Below are positions 1-7,999 of a stretch of DNA of 15,259 nt, one piece after another. How positions within the stretch are numbered: position 1 is the stretch's first letter; each line of letters opens with the position of its first letter. The DNA is taken from the NCBI GenBank assembly GCA_044359885.1, contig JBIKLI010000071.1, positions 1-15,259 of the forward strand, written 5' to 3'. The translations under genes and the position numbers were made by a program. The notes beneath the pieces are model-generated. The model made no database searches. It had not been told where the DNA came from and saw only the letters and a list, made by a program, of their open reading frames with translations. The stretch is from CAIOSQ01 sp044359885 (lineage in GTDB: Bacteria > Pseudomonadota > Alphaproteobacteria > CACIAM-22H2).

Positions 1-1979
1 TCCGGCCGCTTGGTCAGACGCTGACCGGCGGCCCCGGGGTCGACACCCTGACCGGAAGCAGCGGCAGCGACACGCTGTCCGGCCTTGCCGGCAACGACAC
101 CCTGGATGGCGGCGGCGGGATCGACACCGCGGATTATGGCTACGCGACCACCGCCGTGACGGCGACGCTGGTGGCGGGCGCGACGGTGACCGCCGTCGCC
201 GGTCCAGGGGACAGCGATGTGCTGGTCTCGATCGAGAACCTGTTCGGCGGGTCCGGCAACGACACGCTGACCGGCGATTCCACGGCCAATCTTCTGGCGG
301 GCAACGCCGGGAGCGACACGCTGGCCGGGGCCGGCGGCGACGACACGCTGCGCGGCGGCGCGGGCAACGACCGGCTCGACGGCGGGTCCGGGAACGACAC
401 TGCCGATTACGGCTACGCGACGTCAGGCCTGAACGTGACGCTGAACGCGTCGGGGGGCGCGACGGTGACGGTCGTGTCGGGAAGCGACGCCGACACGCTG
501 ATCTCGGTGGAGAACCTGATTGGCGGCATCGGCAACGACCGTCTGACCGGCAACGATGCCGCCAATGTCCTGTCGGGCGGTGCCGGCAACGACACGCTCG
601 CCGGGGCGGGCGGCAACGACACGCTGATCGGCTCGGCGGGCGATACGTTGCGGGGCGGCGCAGGCGATGATCTGCTGGTCGTGGAGGGCGCACTGGCCAG
701 CGTGGTCGCCGGCGGCGTGGCGACCGAGGGGTTCGGCTCCGGCTCCGATACGCTGTCGCTGCGCGGTTTCGCGGCGCTGAGCGCGGTCGATCTGCGCGCC
801 GCCGTCAATGTCACGGGGATCGATCGTATCGACACCGGCGACGGGACCCGAAGGCTGGGCCTGATCCTCGACGGTCAGGCGGTGACACGGACATCCGACG
901 CCGTCGCGACCGTGATCCAGGCCGCAAGCGGCGAGGCCGTCCTTCTCGCGGGGTCGTGGACACGGCAAGGGGCGGCCGGTGGCGGGTTCACGCGCTATCG
1001 AAACGGGACACCCCAGGTCGATGTGAGCGATGCCGCAACCGTGATCGGCGCGGCGTTTCCTCTTGCCGACATTCCCTTCCGGCTCGCCGATCTGCGCATG
1101 ACGCCCGGTTCCACCACCGTGCAGGTCGATGTGGTGTTTCCCGCCCGCACGCCGGTCAACCTGTCGGGCCTGCAATTCACGCTGGAATGGGCGGTCGATT
1201 CCTCGACCATGCCGGTCTCGGTGGCGGTGACGCCCGCGATCGCGGCCACGTCCTTCACGAGTGCCATCCTGCAGAACTCGGGTCTGGAGGTGTTCCTCGA
1301 GGCCACCGGTCAGGGCCAGATCGGCGAGACGGACACCACGATCGCCACGCTGACATTCGGCTTCGCCGATGCCGCCGAAGCGGCGAAACTTGACCTGTCG
1401 GATTTCGTCGCGAGGGACGCGGCGATCGTGAACATCTCGACCCAGACCACCGTCGTCGACGGCGTCCTGCTCGGCCAGTCCAACGGCAGCGACCAGTCCA
1501 ACGACACCCTGCTGGGCATCGGCAAGGTCGGGGGCAGCCGCATCGACGGCAAGGCGGGCGACGACGTGCTGATCGCCGCCAGTCCCACGGCCGCAACCCA
1601 GGTCGAAGCGGTGCTGATGACCGGCGGGGCCGGCAACGACGTGTTCGCGATCGCGGATGGCCGGTCGGAGGCGAAGATCCTCGATTTCGCGATCGGCAAC
1701 GACGTGATCGACATCTCGGCGCTGCTGGCGCCCGGGCAGACCAAGGCGGACTGGCTTGCCGCGGCGCGCGCCGGCGGGCGGGTGTCCGCCTATGGCAGCG
1801 GTGGCGCGACATCGGTGGTCATCGACCATCCCGCGTCGGGCCCGGGCAGCGGACCGGGCTATATCGAGATCTTCGGGGTGACGGACGCGCAGGTCACGGC
1901 GGCGCTCTTCGACGACGGCGGCGCGCGCGCCGCGCTGCTCGAGCAGATCCGCGCGATCGTCGACCAGATCGTGATCTGA
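1..1979 (+). CDS. RTX calcium-binding secreted protein (3' part, 5' end outside window)
   Basis: The frame is open to the left edge (first full codon at base 3), so 658 C-terminal residues are visible; a GTG at 156 is internal. Residues 1 to about 225 are glycine/aspartate nonapeptide repeats (GGAGNDTL, GGSGNDTL and similar), which bind Ca2+ and fold outside the cell. Residues about 250-345 resemble the non-repeat module common in RTX proteins, ending near AGSWTRQG and YRNGTPQVDV. Residues about 357-490 (LSGLQFTLEW at about 387) look like a cohesin-type beta-sandwich, which is an inference. At about 540-575, GGAGNDVF followed by ILDFAIGNDVIDISALL matches the usual type I secretion C-terminal target region, and the protein ends in hydrophobic IVDQIVI. 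Secretion by a T1SS is therefore expected, but no transporter gene lies here. No catalytic domain is visible; an adhesin or matrix role is possible, with any enzymatic part upstream of the window. Confidence 0.9.
   Translation, partial: RPLGQTLTGGPGVDTLTGSSGSDTLSGLAGNDTLDGGGGIDTADYGYATTAVTATLVAGATVTAVAGPGDSDVLVSIENLFGGSGNDTLTGDSTANLLAGNAGSDTLAGAGGDDTLRGGAGNDRLDGGSGNDTADYGYATSGLNVTLNASGGATVTVVSGSDADTLISVENLIGGIGNDRLTGNDAANVLSGGAGNDTLAGAGGNDTLIGSAGDTLRGGAGDDLLVVEGALASVVAGGVATEGFGSGSDTLSLRGFAALSAVDLRAAVNVTGIDRIDTGDGTRRLGLILDGQAVTRTSDAVATVIQAASGEAVLLAGSWTRQGAAGGGFTRYRNGTPQVDVSDAATVIGAAFPLADIPFRLADLRMTPGSTTVQVDVVFPARTPVNLSGLQFTLEWAVDSSTMPVSVAVTPAIAATSFTSAILQNSGLEVFLEATGQGQIGETDTTIATLTFGFADAAEAAKLDLSDFVARDAAIVNISTQTTVVDGVLLGQSNGSDQSNDTLLGIGKVGGSRIDGKAGDDVLIAASPTAATQVEAVLMTGGAGNDVFAIADGRSEAKILDFAIGNDVIDISALLAPGQTKADWLAAARAGGRVSAYGSGGATSVVIDHPASGPGSGPGYIEIFGVTDAQVTAALFDDGGARAALLEQIRAIVDQIVI
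132..677 (+). repeat. Two tandem 273-bp RTX modules
   Basis: The protein string DYGYAT recurs with a spacing of 273 bp (91 codons; copies begin at 132 and 405). Each copy runs from DYGYAT through a beta-rich stretch of about 25 residues (VTATLVAGATVTAV or NVTLNASGGATVTVV) and S(I/V)ENL to a block of Gly-Asp nonapeptides. The second copy degenerates after about base 640. The unit is a duplicated structural module inside the RTX gene. More copies may lie to the left of the window, since nonapeptides continue to the edge. Confidence 0.8.
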
Positions 1980-1991
1980 GGCCGCGCCCCC

Positions 1992-3620
1992 ATGGCCGAC
2001 GCCCCGGCGCGCCCGGATGTGACGCTGACCTTCCACGGTGCCGCGAACACCGTCACCGGATCCTGTCTGCGGCTGGGGCTTCCCGGTGGAGAGGTGCTGG
2101 TCGATTGCGGCCTGTTTCAGGGCCCCAAGGCGCTGCAGGCGCTGAATTTCGCGGCGCTGCCGCTCGATCCCGAGGCGCTGGACGCGGCGATCCTGACGCA
2201 TGCCCATATCGACCATGCCGGGCTGTTCCCGAAGCTGGTGCGCGACGGGTTCCGCCGCCGCGCCTGGGCGACGCCGGCGACCTGCGACCTGCTGCAATGG
2301 ATCCTGACCGATGCCGGGGCGATCCACGAGAGCGAGGCCGAGCGGCTGAACCATCGCAACCGCAAGCGCGACCAGCCGGACGTCCAGCCGCTCTACACCG
2401 TCGCCGACGCCGAGCGCAGCCTGAAGAAGCTGGCGCCGGTGGCGCGTGACGCGTGGTTCGAGCCGGTGCCGGGGACGCGCGCGCGGCTGCGCCATGCCGG
2501 GCATATCCTGGGCGCGGCCTGGCTGGAGATGGAGATCGGCGGACCGCCGGGGGCGCCGCCGCTGCGGCTGGCGCATTCCGGCGATCTGGGGCCGCGCGAC
2601 AAGACGCTGTCGCATGATCCAGCCCCCCTCGGCGCGACCGACGTGCTGGTGCTGGAGGGCACCTATGGCGACCGCGACCGGCCGGCGATCGACGAGGCCG
2701 GCCGGCGCGCCGCGCTGGCGGCCGAGCTGCGCGAGGCGATGGCGGCGGGCGGCAATCTGATCATCCCGTCCTTCGCGGTCGAGCGCAGCCAGGAGCTGAT
2801 CCACGATCTGCTGGTGCTGTCGCGGCGGCGCGAGATCCCGCCGGTCCGCATCTTCCTCGACTCGCCGCTGGCGCATCGCGCCACCGAGGTGTTCCGGCGT
2901 CATGCGCGCGAGCTGGAACTGGATGGCGACGCGGCCAGCGCCTTCGACGGTCCCAACCTGCATGTCGTCGAGACCGTGGAGCAGAGCAAGGCGATCGGCC
3001 GGATCCAGTCCGGTGCGGTGATCATCGCCGGGTCCGGCATGTGCGACGCGGGCCGGGTCAAGCACCATCTCAAGGACAATCTCTGGCGGCCGCAATCGAC
3101 GGTGCTGTTCGTCGGCTACCAGGCGCCGGGCACGCTCGGCCATCTGATCCGCAACGGCGCCGAACGCGTGCGCATCCATGGCGAGGAGGTGGCCGTGCGC
3201 GCGCGCATCCGCTCGCTGGACTTCTTTTCCGGCCATGCCGATCGAGGCGATCTGATCGCCTGGGCGGCGCCGGCGGCCCGCGCGGCGCGCGTCGTGTTCC
3301 TGGTCCATGGCGAGGCGGCGGCGTTGACCGCGCTCGGGGCGGGGCTGGTCGAGGCGGGGGTCGATCCGGCGCGGATCCGCGTACCGGAACTCGACGACCG
3401 ATTCGCGCTGCGCGGGCCGCGCGACCAGCTGACGGTGGAGCGCCTGCCGGCTTCCGGCCGCCGAGCGGATGCCGAAATGCGCCGCGCGCTGGCGGCCGGC
3501 CGCGACTGGCACAACGACTACGCCGCCGCGATGCTGGAGATGCGCCGCGCCCTGCTCGCCGCCCCCGACGACGCGACGCGCCACCGCATCCTCGCCCGTC
3601 TGCGCGCCGCCCTCGGCTGA
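1992..3620 (+). CDS. Beta-CASP metallo-beta-lactamase fold exonuclease-type protein (COG1236-like)
   Basis: The 542-residue protein has every landmark of the RNA-processing metallo-beta-lactamase/beta-CASP family. The HAHIDHAG metal site is at residues 70-77, a further His occurs in RHAGHILGA (168-176), HSGDLG with metal-bridging D198 is at 195-200, and LEGTYGDR at 221-228. The beta-CASP part follows (IIPSFAVERSQEL, 257-269; IIAGSGMCDAGR, 344-355), then FSGHADR with H415 and LVHGE with H439. The family cleaves RNA using two Zn ions in the cytoplasm; the substrate of this member is unknown. The last 65 residues are a charged helical tail starting near the DWHNDY motif. The ATG lies 12 bp after the RTX stop with no strong ribosome site, but the N-terminal LTFHGAANTVTGSC fits the family start. 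Adjacency to the RTX gene probably has no functional meaning. Confidence 0.9.
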   Translation: MADAPARPDVTLTFHGAANTVTGSCLRLGLPGGEVLVDCGLFQGPKALQALNFAALPLDPEALDAAILTHAHIDHAGLFPKLVRDGFRRRAWATPATCDLLQWILTDAGAIHESEAERLNHRNRKRDQPDVQPLYTVADAERSLKKLAPVARDAWFEPVPGTRARLRHAGHILGAAWLEMEIGGPPGAPPLRLAHSGDLGPRDKTLSHDPAPLGATDVLVLEGTYGDRDRPAIDEAGRRAALAAELREAMAAGGNLIIPSFAVERSQELIHDLLVLSRRREIPPVRIFLDSPLAHRATEVFRRHARELELDGDAASAFDGPNLHVVETVEQSKAIGRIQSGAVIIAGSGMCDAGRVKHHLKDNLWRPQSTVLFVGYQAPGTLGHLIRNGAERVRIHGEEVAVRARIRSLDFFSGHADRGDLIAWAAPAARAARVVFLVHGEAAALTALGAGLVEAGVDPARIRVPELDDRFALRGPRDQLTVERLPASGRRADAEMRRALAAGRDWHNDYAAAMLEMRRALLAAPDDATRHRILARLRAALG

Positions 3621-3657
3621 CCCGGGAAGCGTCGCGTCGGGGTCAGGCCCCGTCCGT

Positions 3658-3670
3658 CAGGCTCCGCCTG
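3658..3670. terminator. Small hairpin between convergent genes, possible terminator
   Basis: CAGGC-TCC-GCCTG forms a perfect 5-bp stem with a 3-base loop in the 55-bp gap between the beta-CASP gene and the P-type ATPase gene, which converge. There is no T run on either side, so this is at best a weak, GC-rich terminator. Nothing else is seen in the gap. Confidence 0.2.
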
Positions 3671-3675
3671 CCCGT

Positions 3676-6183
3676 TCAGGCGAGGCGGGCGAGAAGGCCG
3701 GTGGCCTTGGCGAGTTCGAACCACAGCGTGGCGGCGAGGCCCAGGGCCAGGGCGAGGGCGAGGTCGGCCGGGGCGGGAAGGGCGAAGCCGAACATCGCGC
3801 GGGCCGCCGGCCAAGCCAGCAGCAGCGCCAGGATCGCCGCCGTCGCGCCGGCCGCGACCAGGAAGGCGGGATGGGACAGGGTGGCGCGGCTGGCCGCGCT
3901 GCGCCGCCAGGACAGGTTGACCAGCGCCAGACCCAGCGTGCCCGCGACCAGGGCGACGAAACCCAGGGCGCGGGCCGTCTCTGCCCCCTGTCCGGTGCCC
4001 AGCGCCCAGCCATAGACCCCGGCGACGGTCGCGAGCAGGACCGTGCCCTGCAGCGCTCCGATCGCGAGGGTCGTGTGCGAGACGACGGCGTCGCGCGCGC
4101 GGCGCGGCGGGCGGCGCATGGCGCCCGGCTCGTCGCGCAGGGATTCGAAGACGATGGCGCAGGTCGGATCGATGAACAGTTCGAGGAAGATGACATGCAC
4201 CGGGCTGAGCAGCAGCGGCCAGCCCAGCAGCGCCGGGAGCAGCGCCAGCCCGACCAGCGGGATATGGATCGCGACGATGAAGACCATCGCCTTGCGCATG
4301 TTGTCGGCGATGCGGCGGCCAAGACGGATGGCGGCCACGATCGAGCCGAGATCGTCGTTGAGCACGACCAGCCCGGCCGCCTCGCGCGCCACGTCGGTGC
4401 CGCGGCTGCCCATGGCGACGCCGACATGGGCGGCGCGCAGGGCGGGCGCGTCGTTGACGCCGTCCCCGGTCATGGCGACGACATGGCCGCGCGCCTGCAG
4501 CGCTTCGACCAGGCGCAGCTTCTGGCCCGGCTCGGTGCGCGCGAAGACCCGCGTCGCGGCGGCGGCCTCGCCCAGCGCCGCGGCATCGAGGGCGGCGAGT
4601 TCGCGTCCGGTCAGCGTCGCGCCGCCGGGATCGATCCCGGCCGTGCGCGCGATCGCGGTCGCCGTCGCCGGATGGTCGCCGGTGATCATCACCACCTCGA
4701 TCCCGGCGGCGTGGCAGGCGGCGACGCTGGCGGGCGCGCTGTCGCGCACCGGATCGCCGAAGCCGAGCAGCCCGCGATAGACGAAGTCCAGCGCCTCGAT
4801 CTCGTCGGGCACGGCGCCGGCGCCGGCTTCGGCCACCGCCAGGACGCGCAGCCCGGCGGCGGCGAAGCCGGCGAGCTGCGCCTGCATCTCGGCCAGCGCC
4901 GGTCCTTCCAGATGGCACAGCCGCGCGATGGTCTCGGGCGCGCCCTTGGCGGCGATGCGGATTCCGGGATCGGCCCCGGTCGCCCAGGCGAAGGCGACGC
5001 GCGGCCGGCCGGCCGTCAGCGGGTATTCCCGCAGCGGCGTCTGGTCCGGGACCGCGCCCAGCGCGGCCGTCGCCCGGTCCATCGGATCGCCGCCACGCGG
5101 ATGGATGGCATGCAGCGCCGCAGCAGCGAGCGCCGCGAAGCGGGGATCGCCGCGCGCCGCGGCCATGCCGGCCGGCGCGTCGATGCCGGCGGCGGCGAGG
5201 CGCTCCAGCCGGATCGCGTTCTCGGTGATCGTGCCGGTCTTGTCGACGCACAGGATCGTGGTCGCCCCCAGCGCCAGCACGGCGCTGGGCTGGCGCGCCA
5301 GGACGCCATGGCGCGACAGTCGCCAGCCGCCCACGGCGAGGAACACCGCCAGCACCATCGGCAGTTCCTCCGGGATCGCGCTCATCGCCAGCGTGATGCC
5401 CGCCAGGGCGCCGCCGAGCCAGTCGCCGTCGCGAAGGGTACGCAGCGCCGCCAGCGCCAGCGACAGCATGAGCGCGATCGCCGCGAGGCGGCGGACCAGC
5501 CGCGCCATCGCCTGCTGCAGCGGCGTCGTGGGCCAGCGCAGCGTCGCGAGCGCGCTGCCGATCGCCCCGATCCGGCTGCGCGGCCCGGTGGCGACGATCT
5601 CTGCGAGGCCCTCGCCGTCCAGCACCAGCGTGCCGGAGAAGATCCAGGGCGTATCGTCGCCGCCCGGCACGGCGCCGGCGGCGTCGGCCGGAGCGCCGGG
5701 CGCGGCGAGCTTGCGCACGGGAATCGATTCGCCGGTCAGCGCGGATTCGTCGACGACCAGCCCCGCGCCCTGGCGCACGAGGCCGTCGGCGGGGACGCGG
5801 TCTCCGGGGGCGAGCACGACGATGTCGCCGGGGACGATCTCGGCCGCCGGGATGCGCCGCGCGGCGCCGTCGCGCACCACCAGCGCGCGCGGTGCCACCA
5901 CGCCCTTGAGCGCCGTCATCACCCGCTCGCTGCGCCAGGACTGGACGGCGACCAGCCCGACCGACACGCCGGCACAGCCGGCCATCAGCAGCCCCTCGGC
6001 GAGATCGCCGATCGCGACATAGAGCAGGGCCGCGCCGACCAGGAGCATGAAGATCGGCTCTTCGAACACCTCGGCGACGAAGCGCAGCAGGCCGCGGCCG
6101 CGCGGCGCGGGCAGCGCATTGGGGCCGGCGACGCGCAGACGGCGCGCGGCCTCGGCGGAATCGAGGCCGCGCGCCGGATCCAT
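3676..6183 (-). CDS. P-type (P2-like) cation-transporting ATPase
   Basis: This 835-residue inner-membrane pump couples ATP hydrolysis to cation transport. The N-terminal cation-ATPase domain (SAEAARRLRVAGPNALP, 9-25) is followed by helices M1-M2 (about 42-80), an actuator domain with TGES at 150-153, M3-M4 (about 230-285) with PEELP at 271-275, and the phosphorylation site DKTGT with D314. The nucleotide domain has KGAPE at 413-417, the hinge GDGVNDAP is at 573-580, and six C-terminal helices follow (about 632-822). Start: the ATG at 6183 is the only usable one, 29 bp after the GST stop, so it is probably co-transcribed with the GST and puuE. Motif order and lack of heavy-metal CxxC domains place it in the Ca/Mg/H-like P2/P3 range. 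The ion is unclear: M5 (residues 632-650) has no Glu/Asn ligand and M6 reads ELFIDPT (668-674). It may be a functionally uncharacterised subgroup. Confidence 0.93.
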   Translation of the reverse strand: MDPARGLDSAEAARRLRVAGPNALPAPRGRGLLRFVAEVFEEPIFMLLVGAALLYVAIGDLAEGLLMAGCAGVSVGLVAVQSWRSERVMTALKGVVAPRALVVRDGAARRIPAAEIVPGDIVVLAPGDRVPADGLVRQGAGLVVDESALTGESIPVRKLAAPGAPADAAGAVPGGDDTPWIFSGTLVLDGEGLAEIVATGPRSRIGAIGSALATLRWPTTPLQQAMARLVRRLAAIALMLSLALAALRTLRDGDWLGGALAGITLAMSAIPEELPMVLAVFLAVGGWRLSRHGVLARQPSAVLALGATTILCVDKTGTITENAIRLERLAAAGIDAPAGMAAARGDPRFAALAAAALHAIHPRGGDPMDRATAALGAVPDQTPLREYPLTAGRPRVAFAWATGADPGIRIAAKGAPETIARLCHLEGPALAEMQAQLAGFAAAGLRVLAVAEAGAGAVPDEIEALDFVYRGLLGFGDPVRDSAPASVAACHAAGIEVVMITGDHPATATAIARTAGIDPGGATLTGRELAALDAAALGEAAAATRVFARTEPGQKLRLVEALQARGHVVAMTGDGVNDAPALRAAHVGVAMGSRGTDVAREAAGLVVLNDDLGSIVAAIRLGRRIADNMRKAMVFIVAIHIPLVGLALLPALLGWPLLLSPVHVIFLELFIDPTCAIVFESLRDEPGAMRRPPRRARDAVVSHTTLAIGALQGTVLLATVAGVYGWALGTGQGAETARALGFVALVAGTLGLALVNLSWRRSAASRATLSHPAFLVAAGATAAILALLLAWPAARAMFGFALPAPADLALALALGLAATLWFELAKATGLLARLA

Positions 6184-6212
6184 GCTGCCGGTCTCGCCGG
6201 TCCGGACGATCG

Positions 6213-6836
6213 TCAGGTCAGCGGGATCGAGGAGACATGGGCGACGAAGGCCGGCCGGGTCGCGATCGCGTCGTACCAGCGCTTCAGATTGGGATGCGCC
6301 GGGTGATGCGGCACCAGCTGCCAGTAGCGAAACGTCATGACGCCCAGCGGGATGTCGGCCATCGTGAAATCGGAGCCGGCGACATGTCGGCTCGCACCCA
6401 ACCTGGCGTCGAGCATCGTCATCGCTTCGATCGTCTTCGCCTGCGAGGCAGCGATCGCGGCGTCGTCGCGCTGTGCGGGCGGCGTGCGGATCAGGCCCAG
6501 GAAGGCCGGGGTGATCGCGGGCGCCACGACCGTCAGCTGCCAGTCCATCCATTGGCCGCAGATCGCGGCGGCCCGGACGTCGGCGGGCTGCAGCCGGCCG
6601 ATGCCGTAGACGGCGGCCAGATAGCGCAGGATCGCGTTCGATTCCCACAGCGTCAGGTCGCCGTCCTGCATCGCCGGGATCAGGCCGTTCGGGTTGATCG
6701 CCAGATAGGCGGCCTCGCGATTGCCGCCGAAAGGCCCGCCGATGTCGACGCGTTCATGCGCCAGCCCCAGCTCGCCGATCGCCCACATCACCTTCTGCAC
6801 GTTGGACGAGTTCTTGCGTCCCCAGATCTTGATCAT
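6213..6836 (-). CDS. Glutathione S-transferase family protein
   Basis: The 207-residue protein has the two-domain cytosolic GST layout. The N-terminal thioredoxin-like half (1 to about 78) carries KNSSNVQKV at 8-16, which offers the Ser expected to activate glutathione, the cis-proline loop NPNGLIP at 48-54, and the glutathione-contacting ESNAI at 65-69. The helical half holds the N-capping box FTMADIPLG (157-165). The likely reaction is glutathione conjugation, thiol transfer or peroxidase chemistry; the substrate cannot be read from the sequence. The ATG at 6836 overlaps the TGA of the allantoinase gene by the ATGA arrangement and has a good ribosome site (AAGGAGA, about 8 bases upstream), so it can be translated independently as well as by coupling. 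The ATPase gene follows 29 bp downstream. Confidence 0.92.
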   Translation of the reverse strand: MIKIWGRKNSSNVQKVMWAIGELGLAHERVDIGGPFGGNREAAYLAINPNGLIPAMQDGDLTLWESNAILRYLAAVYGIGRLQPADVRAAAICGQWMDWQLTVVAPAITPAFLGLIRTPPAQRDDAAIAASQAKTIEAMTMLDARLGASRHVAGSDFTMADIPLGVMTFRYWQLVPHHPAHPNLKRWYDAIATRPAFVAHVSSIPLT

Positions 6837-7783
6837 GCGCCTGTCTCCTTCCGGCTGCCGGCCTCGAATGGATGCGTCCGGTGCCAGTGCCGCGCGATGT
6901 CCGCGCGCCGGCAGATCCAGACGCGATCATGTTTCTGCACGTGATCGAGGAAGCGCGCCAGCGCGGCGGCGCGGCCGGGCCGGCCGGCCAGCCGGCAATG
7001 AAGCCCGATCGACATCATCTTCGGACTGCCCGCCGCCCCTTCGCGATAGAGCAGGTCGAAGGCGTCGCGCAGATAGACGAAGAAATCCTCCCCGGTGCCG
7101 AAGCCGGACTGGGTGGCGAATTTCATGTCGTTGTTGTCGAAGGTGTAGGGAATGACCAGATGCGCCTTTCCGCCCTGCGTGGTCCAGTAGGGCAGGTCGT
7201 CGGCATAGGAATCGGAGTCGTAGAGGAACCCGCCCTCCTCGACGACCAGCTGGCGCGTGCGGGCGCTGAGGCGGCCGGTGTACCAGCCGACGGGACGCTC
7301 GCCGCAGGCCTCGGCGATCGCCGCGATGGCCAGCTTCATGTGCCGGCGTTCCTCGGCCAGCCCCATGTCCTGATAGTCGAACCAGCGCCATCCATGGCTG
7401 GCGACCTCGTGGCCGGCCGCGTGCATCGCCGCCGCCGCCTCCGGATTGCGCGCCACCGCCATGCCGACGGCCCAGGAAGTGAAGGGCAGCTTGCGGTCCC
7501 CGAACAGGCGCATCAGCCGCCAGAAGCCGGCGCGGCTGCCATATTCGTAGACCGACTCGACCTGCTCGTCGCGGCGGCCCTTGCGCGGGACGAGGCCCGG
7601 GACTTCGTGCAGATAGACCTCGGACGTCGCGTCGCCGTGCAGGATCGAGCGCTCGCCGCCCTCCTCGTAGTTGACCACGAAGCTGACCGCGACATGCGCG
7701 CCGCCGGGCCAGGCGGGATCCGGCGGGTTGGCGCCGTAGCCCACGAGATCGCGAGGATAGGCGGCGGGGCGGGATCTGGGCAT
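6833..7783 (-). CDS. puuE: Allantoinase, polysaccharide deacetylase-like (PuuE type)
   Basis: The 316-residue protein matches the PuuE group along its whole length. It begins YPRDLVGYG (9-17), followed by NYEEGGE (38-44), VYEYGSRAGFWR (78-89), ASHGWRW (128-134), GWYTGR (166-171), DSDSYADDLPYW (189-200), LHCRLAGRPGR (261-271) and DIARHW (295-300). PuuE hydrolyses allantoin to allantoate in purine degradation and is unrelated to classical metal amidohydrolase allantoinases; it was recruited from carbohydrate deacetylases. Start: the frame stays open to 7933, but the extra 50 residues are low-complexity Arg/Pro and homology starts right after the ATG at 7783. The ribosome site is weak. The gene heads a minus-strand operon with the GST and P-type ATPase. 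No other urate or allantoin gene is visible, so a related cyclic amide substrate remains possible. Confidence 0.88.
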   Translation of the reverse strand: MPRSRPAAYPRDLVGYGANPPDPAWPGGAHVAVSFVVNYEEGGERSILHGDATSEVYLHEVPGLVPRKGRRDEQVESVYEYGSRAGFWRLMRLFGDRKLPFTSWAVGMAVARNPEAAAAMHAAGHEVASHGWRWFDYQDMGLAEERRHMKLAIAAIAEACGERPVGWYTGRLSARTRQLVVEEGGFLYDSDSYADDLPYWTTQGGKAHLVIPYTFDNNDMKFATQSGFGTGEDFFVYLRDAFDLLYREGAAGSPKMMSIGLHCRLAGRPGRAAALARFLDHVQKHDRVWICRRADIARHWHRTHPFEAGSRKETGA

Positions 7784-7786
7784 GGG

Positions 7787-7839
7787 AGGACCGGTCCTGG
7801 GGTGGCGCGTCGAGGATCGCATCCTCCCGCGCGGGGAGG
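7787..7839 (-). promoter_or_regulatory. Cluster of inverted repeats in the puuE leader
   Basis: Three inverted repeats lie directly upstream of the puuE start. AGGACCGGTCCT (7787-7798) is a perfect 12-bp palindrome ending 4 bp before the ATG. GAGGAT-CGC-ATCCTC spans 7812-7826. CCTCCC-GCGCG-GGGAGG spans 7823-7839. The last two share bases 7823-7826 and could not form together. They could be a repressor site or competing RNA hairpins, but GC-rich DNA makes short inverted repeats common. Regulation is only an inference. Confidence 0.25.
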
Positions 7840-7999
7840 CTGGGGGCAAGGTTCGGTCTTTCGCCCGCATCGATCGTCCGCCGCTGGGGCGATGCGGCGC
7901 CCGGCAGCCGGTGGCAGACCCCTCGGGCCCCAAGCGGGGCCGAGGCTCGTTGCGGCTGGTTCCGCGCGGCGGGCGGAGGCTGGTTGTCGGGGGCGGCGA

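Noticed and set aside
156..1979. GTG at 156 as the start of the RTX gene
   Set aside because: The same frame continues to the left edge with perfect nonapeptide repeats (for example LTGGPGVDTL), so the gene starts outside the window.
423..3584. Long open frame of about 1050 codons on the minus strand
   Set aside because: It lies opposite the RTX and beta-CASP genes and has Arg/His/Gln-rich, non-protein-like composition; a typical GC-rich antisense shadow.
3469..6306. Long plus-strand open frame of about 945 codons
   Set aside because: It is antisense to the P-type ATPase, which has complete motifs; the translated text is a low-complexity Arg/Gly/Gln/Asp mix.
7784..7933. N-terminal extension of PuuE by 50 residues
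   Set aside because: The residues are Arg/Pro-rich with no resemblance to the family, and homology begins right after the ATG at 7783.
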